Of a stretch of 35,599 bases of DNA, positions 23,301 to 33,203 are shown in pieces. Both the position numbers and the translations under genes were made by a program. How positions within the stretch are numbered: position 1 is the first letter of the stretch; each line of letters starts with the position of its first letter. A model generated the notes under the pieces. It searched no databases, was not told the DNA's origin, and saw only the letters and a list, made by a program, of their open reading frames with translations. This stretch comes from Apostichopus parvimensis (taxonomy: Eukaryota; Echinodermata; Holothuroidea; Aspidochirotida; Stichopodidae): NCBI GenBank assembly GCA_000934455.1, contig KN886669.1, positions 2,753 through 38,351 on the forward strand, in the 5' to 3' direction.

Positions 23301-26300
23301 GTGGGGGGGGGGGGGTTTAGGGAGTGGGCAGGAGGCGGGAGAGAACACCATCATTCCTGGAAAAATCAAAACCCCTGACATGGGTATGATGTACCAGTTC
23401 AGTTTTAAAGGGTGTGAAGACTCGCGCAAAAAGAAACGTCTAATGCCGGTAATCTGACCTAGTTTCAAATGAGGTGTAACAGAAGTGTTAAACACCACCG
23501 TCGATCCCAGAAAATACACACACAGCTTGCTACCGTCGGTAACTAGATACTAGTGTACAGTCAGTACATACAGCTGCGGTCAATATCCACAGCACAGTGT
23601 ACAAACGATACAGCGATGGACATCTCAGGTCCAGCTAAAGATAACAAGGTATCACGTATCCCTACTGTCTGCATTTTGTAGCGACAAGAGAAAAACTTCA
23701 CTTGTAAGCAATGGAAAGTTAACTTTTTAAAGATGGCGGCACGCTGTTTGGGGCGAGTCTTCAATGCCTTTAATGGTGGTAAGGTGGATAATTCTGTTTT
23801 ATTGTAAACCGGTTTAACAGGTCTATCAAAGTCCTTAATATTCTCTTCCCCTTTTGGATTTCTTTTCGTCAGCCGACGTCTAATAATGCGATACATTTCA
23901 TCTGGGTTTTTCAACCCAGGTGATACGATGCAAACTCGGTCCTAACAATACCCGAGTCACCATTCTGCCATTGTATCTTCCACTGTTCAGCCATGAGCCA
24001 ACACATGGAAACTTCCTTCCATCATTTTCATTTTTGTCCCCCCAGAGCAGTCTCTCTGAGTGTCTAGATTCGATGTGCTCTCTTCTCAACAAGTTCAAGG
24101 ATCACAACGACCTCTTGTCTCATGTCGTCAGAGGCTTGGCAAATTTCTCGGCATTCCATCAAAATGTTTATCGGTTGGTAAGTTTGAGCATCTAGTAGTC
24201 TGAAATAAAGTTCCCTAGTCCACAAGGAAGGCGGTTGTGAATTGATATAAAGTATGTCAGTATGCACTGGTACTGCAGTAGTATGCTAAAACAACTACCT
24301 GCAAAGAAGTCGTAGAGTTTCCCACTCCAAACCACTCAGTGGGCTCAATGTTTGCATATTTTATAATTTTCATGTCATGCTTTGGAAGCACTTGTACTGA
24401 CAGTTTGACATCTCTATTAGAAAAAGGTTTGGAACTGCTCACACTGTTAGTACGAGTGCCTTAAAGTGTGATATGAGAGGTCCGTATCGAGAGAGCCTTA
24501 AAAACTTGTCTCAAGTGGCTCTCTTAACATGAATGCTCCATTAACATTAACATTGTTGCAACAATTAATGTAATAGCCTTAAAGGTAGTCAGTATAGGCC
24601 CCAAACTATAGCACACTATAATTGCTAGAAGTTTTCAAAAAGTACTTTCCAGGAGGTCTTTACTCTCCAAATTGATCCCAGACATTTTTAAGGAACACAC
24701 AAGATGACTGAATGTACCAGTGAGGAAAATTTCCTCCAAGGTTGTAATGAAAACACTTTAAGAATTTTGACCAAAGGTGACCATATTTGAATATCTAGCA
24801 TATTTGGGGTCAATACAGCATACCTTTAACGTAGGTTGTCATCACAAGGTTGCCATCATATGTATAAAAGATGTCTCCTGTTAGCCCCAGGTAAACAATG
24901 AATACTTTCATATAATATTCTTTTGTCCTGATATGAGGTAACACCACTGTGGGCCATTTTAATTCAATGCATTCCCAAACCTTCAGATTTGGAATAGAAC
25001 ATGCTACGAGTATTTGCAGACGGTTTACATTCAGTGTGTTCACATATGAACTGTCTGTACATGAATAGCGCCCTCTATTGCATAGTTCTGAAACTATATA
25101 TATAGATATATTTTATACAAGTGGTATAAGCAATATGTGAAAGAGTGGGGGAGATGGGGAGGTGGGGTTAGTTGGGGGGTGGGGATGGGTAGTTGTACTT
25201 CTCCTTGATTAATCTTCTAGTACCATATCTAGATCAGCTCGTGTAATGATATTCTGTCATTTCAACCATTTTCTTTAGATGGTTGTTTTATTCTCATCTC
25301 ATCTGTCTTCTTCTTGCCTAGAGGCAAATAAGGCCTCCACAGAGCGTCTCCATTCATCTCGGTCGGCAGCTGTGTTTCTGGCTGCATTCCATGTTTTATT
25401 AGTGTAAACTAATTTAATAAAGTTGTCTATTGCATTGGTGCAATAGGCTTATCTCTCAGTCCTGTCTGAGACAAACAAGTCAAAGGTCAAAAGTGTTGAA
25501 AGTTATAATTAACACTATTAAAATTGCTGTTCTTAGCAGAGTGCTTGGTATAGTGTGTGTCAATGATAGATAATTTGTGTGCACAAAGTTAAAGGTTAGT
25601 TTAATTGTGCCAAATATGAAAGCAGAAGTTGAGAAATTTAACCAATGTCGTATGTTATTATTTGATTTTTTGGTCTTTTCTCTCCTCAGGAGCAGCATCT
25701 CTCTAAGGTTATTTCTGTGGGTTTGAAGGTAAAGAACTAAATTTAATGCTACTTTTGTCGAGGAAAAGCAATTGTGATCTGTCGTCTTTAGAAATAACAC
25801 AGGAGAACGAAGAAAATACTTGATATAATGTCAATATTATTTGGTGTTGTGTTCAGGTCAGGCAAATATCACTAAAGACGGATATAAAAATAAGTCGAGC
25901 ACTTTCTGCCTGGAAAATCTTCCTTAGGGTAGTCTGGGTGACTTCAAACAAACTGACAAAATATTCAACATGGCTAATATACTAGAAAACTACATTTTAA
26001 AAAAGGAAGAAACTTCTTTTTCATGCTTGGAAACATGTGACAATTATGTTGTAAAAGAAACTTAGAAGGATCCCTTAATTTAAATCAATTAGCAATGTTA
26101 TTTTGAGATCACTTCTTTAGTTTGGTGACATTGACAACAACCAAAATACAAGAAATGCCCTTTCAATACAGAAACGTCTCTGAAAATTACTTAGAAATTA
26201 ACTTGTATGTTTTTTCATAAATTACTCCCTAAACATATTTTTTAATGTGGTAGATTTATTTGCTCTGTAGAAGACCAGAAATACTCTTGGCAGAGTTTAA

Positions 26301-29048
26301 CCAATCTAAAGGTTCCATATAATTTTTCAACTCTGTTTGGGTTCGTACAATTGGTTTTATCTTACAGTCTCACTTTATCACAGTGCGTGAAACGCGGTAA
26401 CGCCCCTTATTAAGCAGCTCATCAATTATACGAGGTTCTGACTCCGTCAAATGAAGCGACCTGCTCAAAAGTGCGTATAGGTCACGCCGTCTCTGAAAGT
26501 GCCCTTGAAAACCGAAAATACCTCTTTCTTTCCCGACAGATATTAATTAGCATAACGTCCTCAAGATTGTTGACAATACCATAAATAGACAACCAATTAG
26601 CATTCATCAATTTGGTGACATCATTGATCTCATGCCGCTGTGCCATTTGACCCAGTCAGTTGGTGCTAGCTTGTACCAGCCGTATCAATAATTAGTTCTC
26701 ATCGTATGAAAAACAAAAAAACCTTGATATGATAAAACAAACAGGTTTACTTTATTTATCTGCAGATCTTTGATAGTTGTTGATTGGAAAGGTTTTTCGA
26801 GCTACTGTTACAAATAGAAAATTGCCCCCGAGTGTTGATTCTGTGGTTAATGTAACTCTACAGAAAAATTAATGTATAACTTTTCTGGAGATAGTCGGTG
26901 GCTTAATTAGCTGTCTGGTATCTGTAATTAATTGTTTCTCTATGCTAATAGTTGATAGCGTTTTGGTAATACACAGCTTACAACGTCAACTTCTGTTTAA
27001 AAAAAACGTACAACACTTTCAGTATGATTAGTATAGGTCATGGAATAATAATTCCTTTTGTTCCTTATAATTTGATCCTCTTTTGCTTTCAGTATTGAAT
27101 GTTAACCTCTATAATGTTATTATGTGAATGTATTTTTGTCAGTATTTGAATGTTGTCTTCTTTCCTGTTATGTGTATGTATTTTTGTCAGTATTTGAATG
27201 TTGCCCACTAAGCTGTTACTATGTGAATGTGTTTTTGTCAGTATTTGAATGTTGTCTTCTTTCATGTTGTTATGTGAATGTTTTCTGTCAGTATTGAATG
27301 TTACCCACTAAGCTGTTACTATGTGAATGTATTTTGTCTGTATTTGAATGTTACCCACTAAGCTGTTACTATGTGAATGTTTTCTGTTAGTATTGAATGT
27401 TACCCACTAAGCTGTTACTATGTGAATGTGTTTTTGTCAGTATTTGAATGTTGCCTTCTTTTCTGTTATTATGTAAATGTTTTCTTTCAGTATTTGAATG
27501 TTACCTTTTGTCCTGTTATTATGTGAATGTATTTTTGTCAGTATTTGAATGTTGTCTTCTTTCCTGTTATTATGTGTATGTATTTTTGTCAGTATTTGAA
27601 TGTTGCCCACTAAGCTGTTACTATGTGAATGTGTTTTTGTCAGTATTTGAATGTTGCCTTCTTTTCTGTTATTATGTGAATGTTTTCTGTCAGTATTTGA
27701 ATGTTACCTTCTTCATGTGACAAAGCCTCAGTCGCTGTCACTATGTCAATGTTACTCTCTACTGTCAGTATGCTAACCTATTTTCTGTCAGTATGTCATT
27801 AAAGATCATGACAATTAATGTTCTGATAATTAATAAGAATGTATCTGCCATATTTTTATTCTCCTTTTGTACTCAAAATATTCTGTTTATATATTTTCCA
27901 GTCAGATAACCAGTCAATTAACCAACACAGCATGCGCTTCATTCTTCATGTCTTACATCGATCCCCTCAAAAAGCTGTGAGTGCCTTGCTAGGGTAAGTT
28001 GTAAGGAAACATCTGTATGGCAGTAAATGGGTCTTATACATGGTGGTATGCTTGGGGGGGGGGGAGCTTACCCTGCACTCCGTGGATAATTAAAATTGTA
28101 AACAAAAAAAGTAACCAATAAAAAAAAAATAGTTCTCTCATTAAAAAATTGTCTAATGGAAAATGTAATGATAGCCCACCCCCCCCCACTTCCAGCCCAC
28201 ACCAACACTTCCAGACATTGCAATGATTAACCAGTTCAGTTTTGATGGTTCAGCGATTAATATTTTTCAATATTTTTGCAAACAAATTAATCAGTTAATT
28301 CTTTGTATGAAAAACCCTCCTTTCTCGCATCCATCTTTGCATGTTATTTACTGCGGAAGTCGTATAATACGATATTTTTTCGTCTAGCTTTCTGGGATCG
28401 GGAATGTTTGTTTTTAGGAATGATAGCTGGTTTTCATGTGGTTACAACAGCTTGTTTTGTTTTGATGGTATTTTGCATTATTTTGTCCTTTTACCAACCA
28501 AGCTTTTGTCACAACTTTTGACAACATAGAAATTATGTATGAAATTTAGCCTAACCTGTTCAGAACCACACATTGTCATGAGTGTAGGCTAACAGCCTGA
28601 GATAGAAGAAGATAATACACTGCCAGTAGTGAGATGAGCCTCAAACTTCGAGAGCGTGGTGCAAAATTAGCCAAGGCGTCGGAATTGTGATCCTGCCTAG
28701 TCCATTACATTGCGTCCTTGGGCAAGATGCTTTATCTAAATTGCCTCTCTCCACCCAGGCAGGGGTTAAACGGGTACCTGTGAGCTAACTTGTCATTGGG
28801 CACAGTAGCAGCTGCCTGGAGGGATTGTCTCCAGGAAGGGGTAATATAACGTCTGTAAAGCACTGGTGTAAAGCGCTCTATATAAATGGAATATTATGAT
28901 TATTAATTTTTTTATATTTTTTATTATTTCCCTGGCCAGAAATGGTGGCGATGATTTCCTATTTAGTATCTCCAAGACTGCCGGAATGGTGGACGCTATG
29001 CAAGGCAACTTGAAGCAGTATGTGAAAGAACTGTGTCCACCGTCATAA
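14309..29048 (+). CDS. FYVE zinc finger and armadillo-like repeat protein (complete, 12 exons, 469 aa)
   Basis: Exons: 14309-14415, 14826-15048, 15474-15697, 16422-16519, 17191-17324, 17670-17726, 20797-20871, 21461-21580, 24046-24177, 25690-25728, 27902-27993 and 28940-29048 (TAA stop). They total 1410 bases and every junction keeps frame. An in-frame TAA 36 bases upstream of the ATG fixes the start if the 5' UTR is unspliced there. Residues 1-36 are a short leader. Residues 37-95 are a FYVE domain with all eight zinc cysteines. From about residue 118 to 450 the chain is helical and leucine-rich, with armadillo-like blocks (VIQLGGLQTIISLARSNS, VVQDGALPPVLALCG, LCNAACLVANLATSEQ, VVRGLANFSAFHQNVYRL). 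No signal peptide or membrane segment is seen. By family knowledge FYVE binds PI3P on endosomes and armadillo repeats bind proteins, so an endosomal adaptor is the inference. Exon 3 might instead start at 15498, losing 8 residues. Confidence 0.9.
14826..15048 (+). other. Exon 2 of the FYVE gene: FYVE domain
   Basis: This exon alone encodes the zinc finger. Visible signatures are W37-V-S-D40 (the WxxD motif), R58-K-H-H-C-R63 (the basic PI3P-binding motif), and R90-V-C92. Zinc ligands are cysteines 46, 49, 62, 65, 70, 73, 92 and 95, in the expected spacing. No key residue is missing, so PI3P binding is likely kept. The acceptor is TTTTACAG and the donor is GTAAGT. Confidence 0.95.
16821..16955. 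repeat. About 48-bp tandem repeat, 2.6 copies
   Basis: The block GCACGGT followed by TAGTGTTGTACATAGTA recurs starting at 16834, 16882 and 16929. It lies in the intron between exons 4 and 5 of the FYVE gene. The minus-strand open frame over it is a by-product. Confidence 0.85.
17532..17570 (+). ncRNA. Hammerhead-ribozyme-like motif, probably from a retroelement
   Basis: The order of parts fits a minimal hammerhead. Stem I is GCCT (17532-17535) pairing with AGGC (17567-17570). The core CTGAAGA fits the CUGANGA consensus. After one extra A, stem II is GATCC pairing with GGATC around a TGCTA loop. GAAA follows. Stem III is only AC/GT with no loop, and then the GUC cleavage triplet ends at 17566. 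Very short stem III is typical of the minimal hammerheads known in Penelope-like elements. It lies in the intron between exons 5 and 6 of the FYVE gene. Whether it cleaves cannot be told from sequence. Confidence 0.5.
17736..19130. mobile_element. TTAA-flanked element with long inverted ends, interior partly unsequenced
   Basis: The left end reads TTAA then AGAGGTTATGAAATGAAAAA. The right end, ending at TTAA 19127-19130, is its reverse complement. The 4-base TTAA at both edges suggests a piggyBac-like target site. About 855 of its 1395 bases are N, so a transposase cannot be excluded. Both known flanks carry a TGACGTCA-type motif and a CCGTAAATAC block. It starts only 9 bases after the end of FYVE-gene exon 6, leaving the donor GTAAGG intact. 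Confidence 0.75.
17947..18801. other. Assembly gap (855 N)
   Basis: Unknown bases. The open frame that appears to span them is meaningless. Exons 6 and 7 of the FYVE gene on either side join in phase 0 without needing another exon, though an in-frame exon hidden here cannot be excluded. Confidence 1.
19263..19596. mobile_element. hAT-type MITE with perfect 8-bp target duplication
   Basis: A 334-bp element with ends CAGTGGCGTAGGAA and TTCCTACGCCCTTG (imperfect inverted repeats). It is flanked by CTCTATAC at 19255-19262 and 19597-19604. G-rich near both ends; no coding sequence. It lies in the intron between exons 6 and 7 of the FYVE gene. Confidence 0.93.
20141..20584 (-). pseudogene. LINE retrotransposon 3' end (C-terminus of reverse transcriptase ORF)
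   Basis: The minus-strand frame reads QRRLLRNILNIRW, then LRFFGHVARLQED, then VGRPVTT, and ends with LAQDRDTWRRLI and a stop at 20169-20167. This is the conserved C-terminal tail of many animal LINE polyproteins. After the stop, a TAC/TAG-type microsatellite near 20141-20153 fits a LINE 3' tail. The 5' part, including the polymerase core, is absent, so this is a 5'-truncated dead copy inserted in the FYVE gene opposite to its transcription. The upper boundary (20540-20584) is uncertain. Confidence 0.85.
21991..22374 (-). mobile_element. tRNA-derived SINE
   Basis: Read on the minus strand, the head starts at 22374 with a tRNA-like A box (TGGTCAAGTGGTTAAGG) and an exact B box (GGTTCGAGCCC, 22312-22322). 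The body contains GTGTCCTTGGGCAAGGCACT and CATTGCCTCTCTTCACCC. It ends near 21991 in an ATT-type repeat. It lies in the intron between exons 8 and 9 of the FYVE gene, opposite to it. A related copy is at 28650-28905. Confidence 0.9.
23405..23773. mobile_element. TTAA-flanked MITE, 369 bp (longer family copy)
   Basis: TTAA at 23405 and 23770. Inverted ends read TTAAAGGGTGTGAAGACTCG and, on the reverse strand, TTAAAGGCATTGAAGACTCG. It is the same family as 12889-13136 but in opposite orientation, with about 120 extra internal bases. The minus-strand open frame across it is not a gene. It lies 270 bases before exon 9 of the FYVE gene. Confidence 0.78.
25299..25388 (-). pseudogene. Short LINE C-terminal remnant
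   Basis: The minus-strand frame reads NAARNTAADRDEWRRSVEAL and ends in a stop at 25301-25299, followed by GATGAGATGAG-like tail sequence. The RD.W.R pattern near a stop is typical of LINE polyprotein ends and resembles the end of the fragment at 20141-20584, though it is a different family. It lies in the intron before FYVE-gene exon 10. Confidence 0.65.
27081..27790 (+). repeat. About 50-bp minisatellite, roughly 14 copies
   Basis: Units of 48-51 bases contain TTTTTGTCAGTATTTGAATG and TTACTATGTGAATG, with two alternating middles (CCCACTAAGC or TCTTCTTTCC). The array lies in the intron between exons 10 and 11 of the FYVE gene and ends about 110 bases before exon 11. On the sense strand each unit has a T-rich run ending in CAG, resembling a 3' splice site. 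The open frame at 27448-27720 is a by-product. Confidence 0.93.
28650..28905 (+). mobile_element. Diverged SINE, same body as 21991-22374
   Basis: TTGCGTCCTTGGGCAAG and TTGCCTCTCTCCACCCAGG match the body of the other SINE. The end carries GCGCTCTATATAAATGG and an ATT-rich tail. The tRNA-like head (about 28650-28700) is badly decayed. The tail runs directly into the pyrimidine tract of the acceptor for the last FYVE-gene exon (28940). Confidence 0.75.
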
Positions 29049-30940
29049 TCTCAGGACACTAAACAAGAAGAAAACAACAACAACAACAACCCAAGAACTA
29101 CTAGGAGCTACTCTACCCGGTAGAAAAAGGAAAAACTAAGATGCTTAATTGAATATAGCATGGAATAATAACAGAAAAAAATAATGATTAATCAACTTTT
29201 TGAAGGTGTTGAAATTTCCAGATTCAAAGTTGACATTACAATTTTACAAGTCGAAATTCAGAGATTTAAAAAAGAAAACCTTTTCCCAAAATTTAAAAGC
29301 TGACATTTTTGGGATTTCCGGATTTTTTTTCCCCTCCCAGATTAACTACAAAACAAAACAACTCTTTAGATCTGGTTGCTAGTAGCAACGATTAACAACC
29401 ATATCAAGTATTGTTCCAAATATGGTTGATATAAACTCGGGCACTTTTCTATCTTATCACTTAATTCAATAGATAGCAAACGTGTCTGTATGAACCATTT
29501 CATTCAACTCTGACAAATGTACCTGTGACAATTTTACCACATCAGTGTTAACCACATGCAAGCAAATTCAAGCAATCATTGATGAAAATAATGATCCACA
29601 TTTTCTGAATCATCCGAAATTGATAATTTGAATGACGGTTTCATCGACAGAGCTTTACTTCTGCAGAAGTATAGGTGGGAAGAAACTCACCAGATGTAGC
29701 ACAAATTATTGGATGCAAAAAGTTGGCCTTGGTCATAAAATTCATTAAACATGGGGGTGGTGTGGGGGAGGGGGAATTGGAACAGGTGGAAGGGTGAAAT
29801 GGGGTGGGGGGTGGACAGGAGTAACTAACCAAGGATGCACTCCATGACAAAGCTAGGCCACTCAGCTGAATCTTGGAATTAGCAAGAGAATTTCCAACCA
29901 ATCAAATGATTATGTTATAATATCATGTACCTCATAATCCTTGAAGTATCTTGGGAGTCAACAAAAACCTTTGGATATAATACACATGTTATTGCCTCAC
30001 TACAGTTGTAAACAGAGTGCTGAAATTGTGCTGACTAAATTGTATGGTGGGCACTAACAAAGGGACCTGAAACCAGATGTCTCCCCTTCCCCCTCCCCCT
30101 GCTCCCCCACCTATCCTTCAGCTTCCTCCCACCATTTTAATAGAAACCTCCTATTCAACAGTTAGAAGATGCCTGTGTGTTTGAATGGAAGAAGACATTT
30201 TTCCCATTTGAGAGGGGTGGGAATGTGAGAAAGGGGGGGGGGGGAGTGGGAGGTGTATCATATATATTTAATTTGTCCATCAAGTCATGAAGGCAAAAGA
30301 AAGATATAAAGGCAGTTATTCCAGTGGTTTAATTACAGGACAGAGTTATGAACCATGCCTATTTAGGGGCATGTGAATTGTCACATGCTGACTGTAGACA
30401 GTTTGGTGATTGTCACTGACTGCCTATTTAATAATTAGTTACTTTATCTACTATGCAAACCATATATATTTACATTCTTTAACTAATTAAGTTACTCATA
30501 GATTTATTAACAGTGATTATATGTAGCCTGACCATATGTTGCCTAACCCTATGTAGCCTAACATTCAAAAATCCTTTCATAGTTCCATAGATAAAATCTG
30601 TTCATAATCGTTTCTTCTTCATCTGGTGCTATCATAAATTACCTTCTGTAACCTTGCCAAATGATTAGCCTAATCATATTATTTTTGTATTATTTTTTTT
30701 TGTATTATAATATTCAAAGAGTAAAAAAAAATGTTTATATGCACATAATTTAACATGAGAAAGATTTACAACTTTGCGAAAGCAAAGAAGTCTTCAAATA
30801 GCCATATATTTTAAAAGTAATTTTGTTAAGAAGGGTTTAATCAAGATACAGTAAATTTGATTCTTTGTTTGAAGAACCATGTCAGGATAAATAATCATAT
30901 TTCAAGTAAAATAAGCTATTCAATCAGACCGACAGTCCAT
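29049..30940. other. 3' UTR and flank of the FYVE gene, no further gene seen
   Basis: After the stop there is a short CAA repeat (29069-29089), then AT-rich sequence. G-rich or C-rich tracts lie at 29754-29817, 30080-30110 and 30222-30254. I could not pick a convincing polyadenylation signal close to the stop. No exon, transposon end or RNA gene was recognised. Confidence 0.5.
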
Positions 30941-31385
30941 TCTCATGTGGGTCTAGTGCTGTCAGGTGGGTCTAGTGCTGTCACGTGGATCCCACCGCTC
31001 TCACGTGGATCCCACCGCTCTCACGTGGATCCCACCGCTCTCACGTGGATCCCACCGCTCTCACCTGGATCCCACCGCTCTCACCTGGATCCCACCGCTC
31101 TCACCTGGATCCCACCGCTCTCACCTGGATCCCACCGCTCTCACCTGGGTCCCACCGCTCTCACCTGGGTCCCACTGTTGTCTTGTGGGTCTACTGCTTT
31201 CATGTGGGACTCACTGTAGTTGTGTGTGTCTAAGTGTGTCCATGTAGGTTCCACTGCTGTCATGTGGGTCTTCTGCTTTCACATGGATTACACTACTGTC
31301 ATGTGGGTCCCACTGCTGTCATCTAGGTCCCACTGCTGTTGTGTGGGTCACCTGCTGCCATGTGGGTCCCACGGCTGTCATGTGT
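30941..31385. repeat. 20-bp minisatellite rich in E-boxes
   Basis: Ten near-perfect units at 30981-31180 have the form TCACGTGGATCCCACCGCTC; diverged units extend on both sides. The first four carry the palindrome CACGTG and the next six carry CACCTG. As 20 is not a multiple of three, each frame reads a 60-base peptide repeat, and three overlapping plus-strand frames are all open. This shows the frames are not genes. Confidence 0.95.
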
Positions 31386-32096
31386 TTCTTGCAGTCTAAC
31401 AGCAGTGGACTGATCAGAGGCAGTTTAAACCAAAAGCTTTTATTCTCATGACATAACCTGTCAGACAGGAGTAATAGACATTCAAAATTTTGTAGAAAAA
31501 CAATTCCAATAATTTAGTACGATCATTAATGTAAATACTGACAGCCCGTTAGTGTAAGCGGGTTATTATATGTCACCCCATTTTTTGTTTGCTAGTTCTG
31601 AGAATATCTGTTAACTATTCCAAATAAACATCAAACTTGATTTAGGTCTACAAAACAATTCGTATACCTAGTGGGAAAAAAATCAATAGTTTTGTAATGT
31701 TAATAAAGAAACTCAACCAACCGCTTTGAAGATGGTTACACAAATACAGATATGTAAATACTGTTATTCTCCATTAATATTTTATTACTTATTCATTATT
31801 TTTTATTGTTGTTGTTAAAGTGATTAACCAACACGAACTAAACTATTGCAATCACTGTCTTAGTAAGACCTACTGTCTGTTTTTTTAAATTCAACTTCAA
31901 ACATTAAATTGTTATTTATTTGAATTTAGGATTTGAATAAAAACAAACATGACCTTTCATGGGGTGTTTTGTTATTCTGATCATGTTTCCTCTCACACCA
32001 TTTGACACAATTATCCACCATTTGAAAAATGCTTGGCACCATGGAACATTAGACGACGCAAAATACAAATTTACTACGATCCCTGTGTACCGACAA
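31386..32096. other. AT-rich spacer, nothing recognised
   Basis: Single-copy AT-rich sequence between the 20-bp array and a hAT MITE. No coding exon or RNA gene seen. Confidence 0.5.
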
Positions 32097-32412
32097 TAGT
32101 CGCGTAGCCAGAAATTTGCCAAAGGAAGGGCGAAAATGTAGGCAAACTATCAGAGCCGTAGATACGGCCTTGCAAACTATCTAAGCGTAGCGGCACCATG
32201 GTTGGCACGAAGCGTATAAGAACATTTTGTCTGACTTGCCACCCAGATCGCTGGAAATGGCACTTCCCAGGCCTTGTGAGTTGCATCTTAGCATTTTCTC
32301 TTTTGAAATTGAAATTACTAGCAATATCATAAAAACATTAAAAAAAAATTAAAAATATGCTCAAGGGGGGGCGGCTGCCCCCTTCGCCCCCCCCCCCTTA
32401 GCTACGCGCCTG
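32097..32412. mobile_element. hAT-type MITE, second copy of the 8923-9228 family
   Basis: Flanked by ACCGACAA at 32089-32096 and 32413-32420, a perfect 8-bp target duplication. The right end is GCTACGCGCCTG; the left end TAGTCGCGTAGC has two changes from the ideal. The interior matches 8923-9228 in reverse orientation (AGATCGCTGGAAATGGCACT and ATGCTCAAGGGGGGGC). No transposase. Confidence 0.93.
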
Positions 32413-32553
32413 ACCGACAATTAATCACACAATAGCACATGTTCATGTGCTGAATTTTGAAGGGAAGCCTTGGGATGGGGAGGGTTGGGGTGGTTGGTGA
32501 TATGGACATTTCAGCTGGTGCTCAACTTGACTTAGTGAACAGGCATGAGCTTT

Positions 32554-32571
32554 TTCCGCGAATTCGCGGAA
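32554..32571. repeat. 18-bp perfect palindrome
   Basis: TTCCGCGAATTCGCGGAA is its own reverse complement and stands out as a CpG-rich island in AT-rich DNA. It could be a dimeric protein site or a repeat fragment; the sequence does not decide. Confidence 0.6.
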
Positions 32572-33139
32572 TATCCGTGATTTCTGTTCTACCTCGGGGA
32601 CAAAAACTATTATCCTAACACACTGTAGCATACCCAAACTGGAGCCTATACCGCAATTTTTGCAAAGTTCTGTGATTTTTTTTTGCCCTAGGCTAATCCC
32701 TGAGTGAAAGAATCAATAGAGTATGTTCACGTCACGACAGGTCCCCAACTAATGAAAATGTTTCAAGCGGAAGCAAGGCAGTTGATGTGTGTATATCTTC
32801 ACTGTAGGATGGCGCATACAACGATCCTATCGTTTGGACTCAAAACACTAAAGATGTGGTCGTTTCCACCTATTACATGTAACCCCTATGTCAAATCAAA
32901 GACTGAAAGCAAACTACGTATTTCTCCCTTTGTTTTCTTACAACTTGCCCTAGTAATGCACACAGTTGGACAATTTTCTCCCCCCCCCCCCGGCTTCAAA
33001 CCACTTTGAATTGACACAGAAGAGTGTCAGTCTAGAGTCAGCGAGGAACCCGGGACAATTATGTCACCCCGATTATTTTTAATTATAAAATGGCAGTACA
33101 TTAGAATACATATATACTCTTTATCCCATATTTTCCCAG

Positions 33140-33203
33140 CCCTCTAACGACACCGCGCCCAAGGGATTTGACCATCTTCGCTTACCCCATGCACCTCTAT
33201 CTG
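33140..33203 (+). other. Weak candidate internal exon, unassigned
   Basis: A T-rich tract ending in TTTTCCCAG precedes an open frame, PSNDTAPKGFDHLRLPHAPL, and a GTAGTG donor follows. The composition is unlike the AT-rich surroundings. There is no partner exon, and the protein is not recognised. Confidence 0.2.

Noticed and set aside
30857..31247. Three overlapping plus-strand frames over the 20-bp array
   Set aside because: All three frames are open because of the repeat; no frame is preferred.
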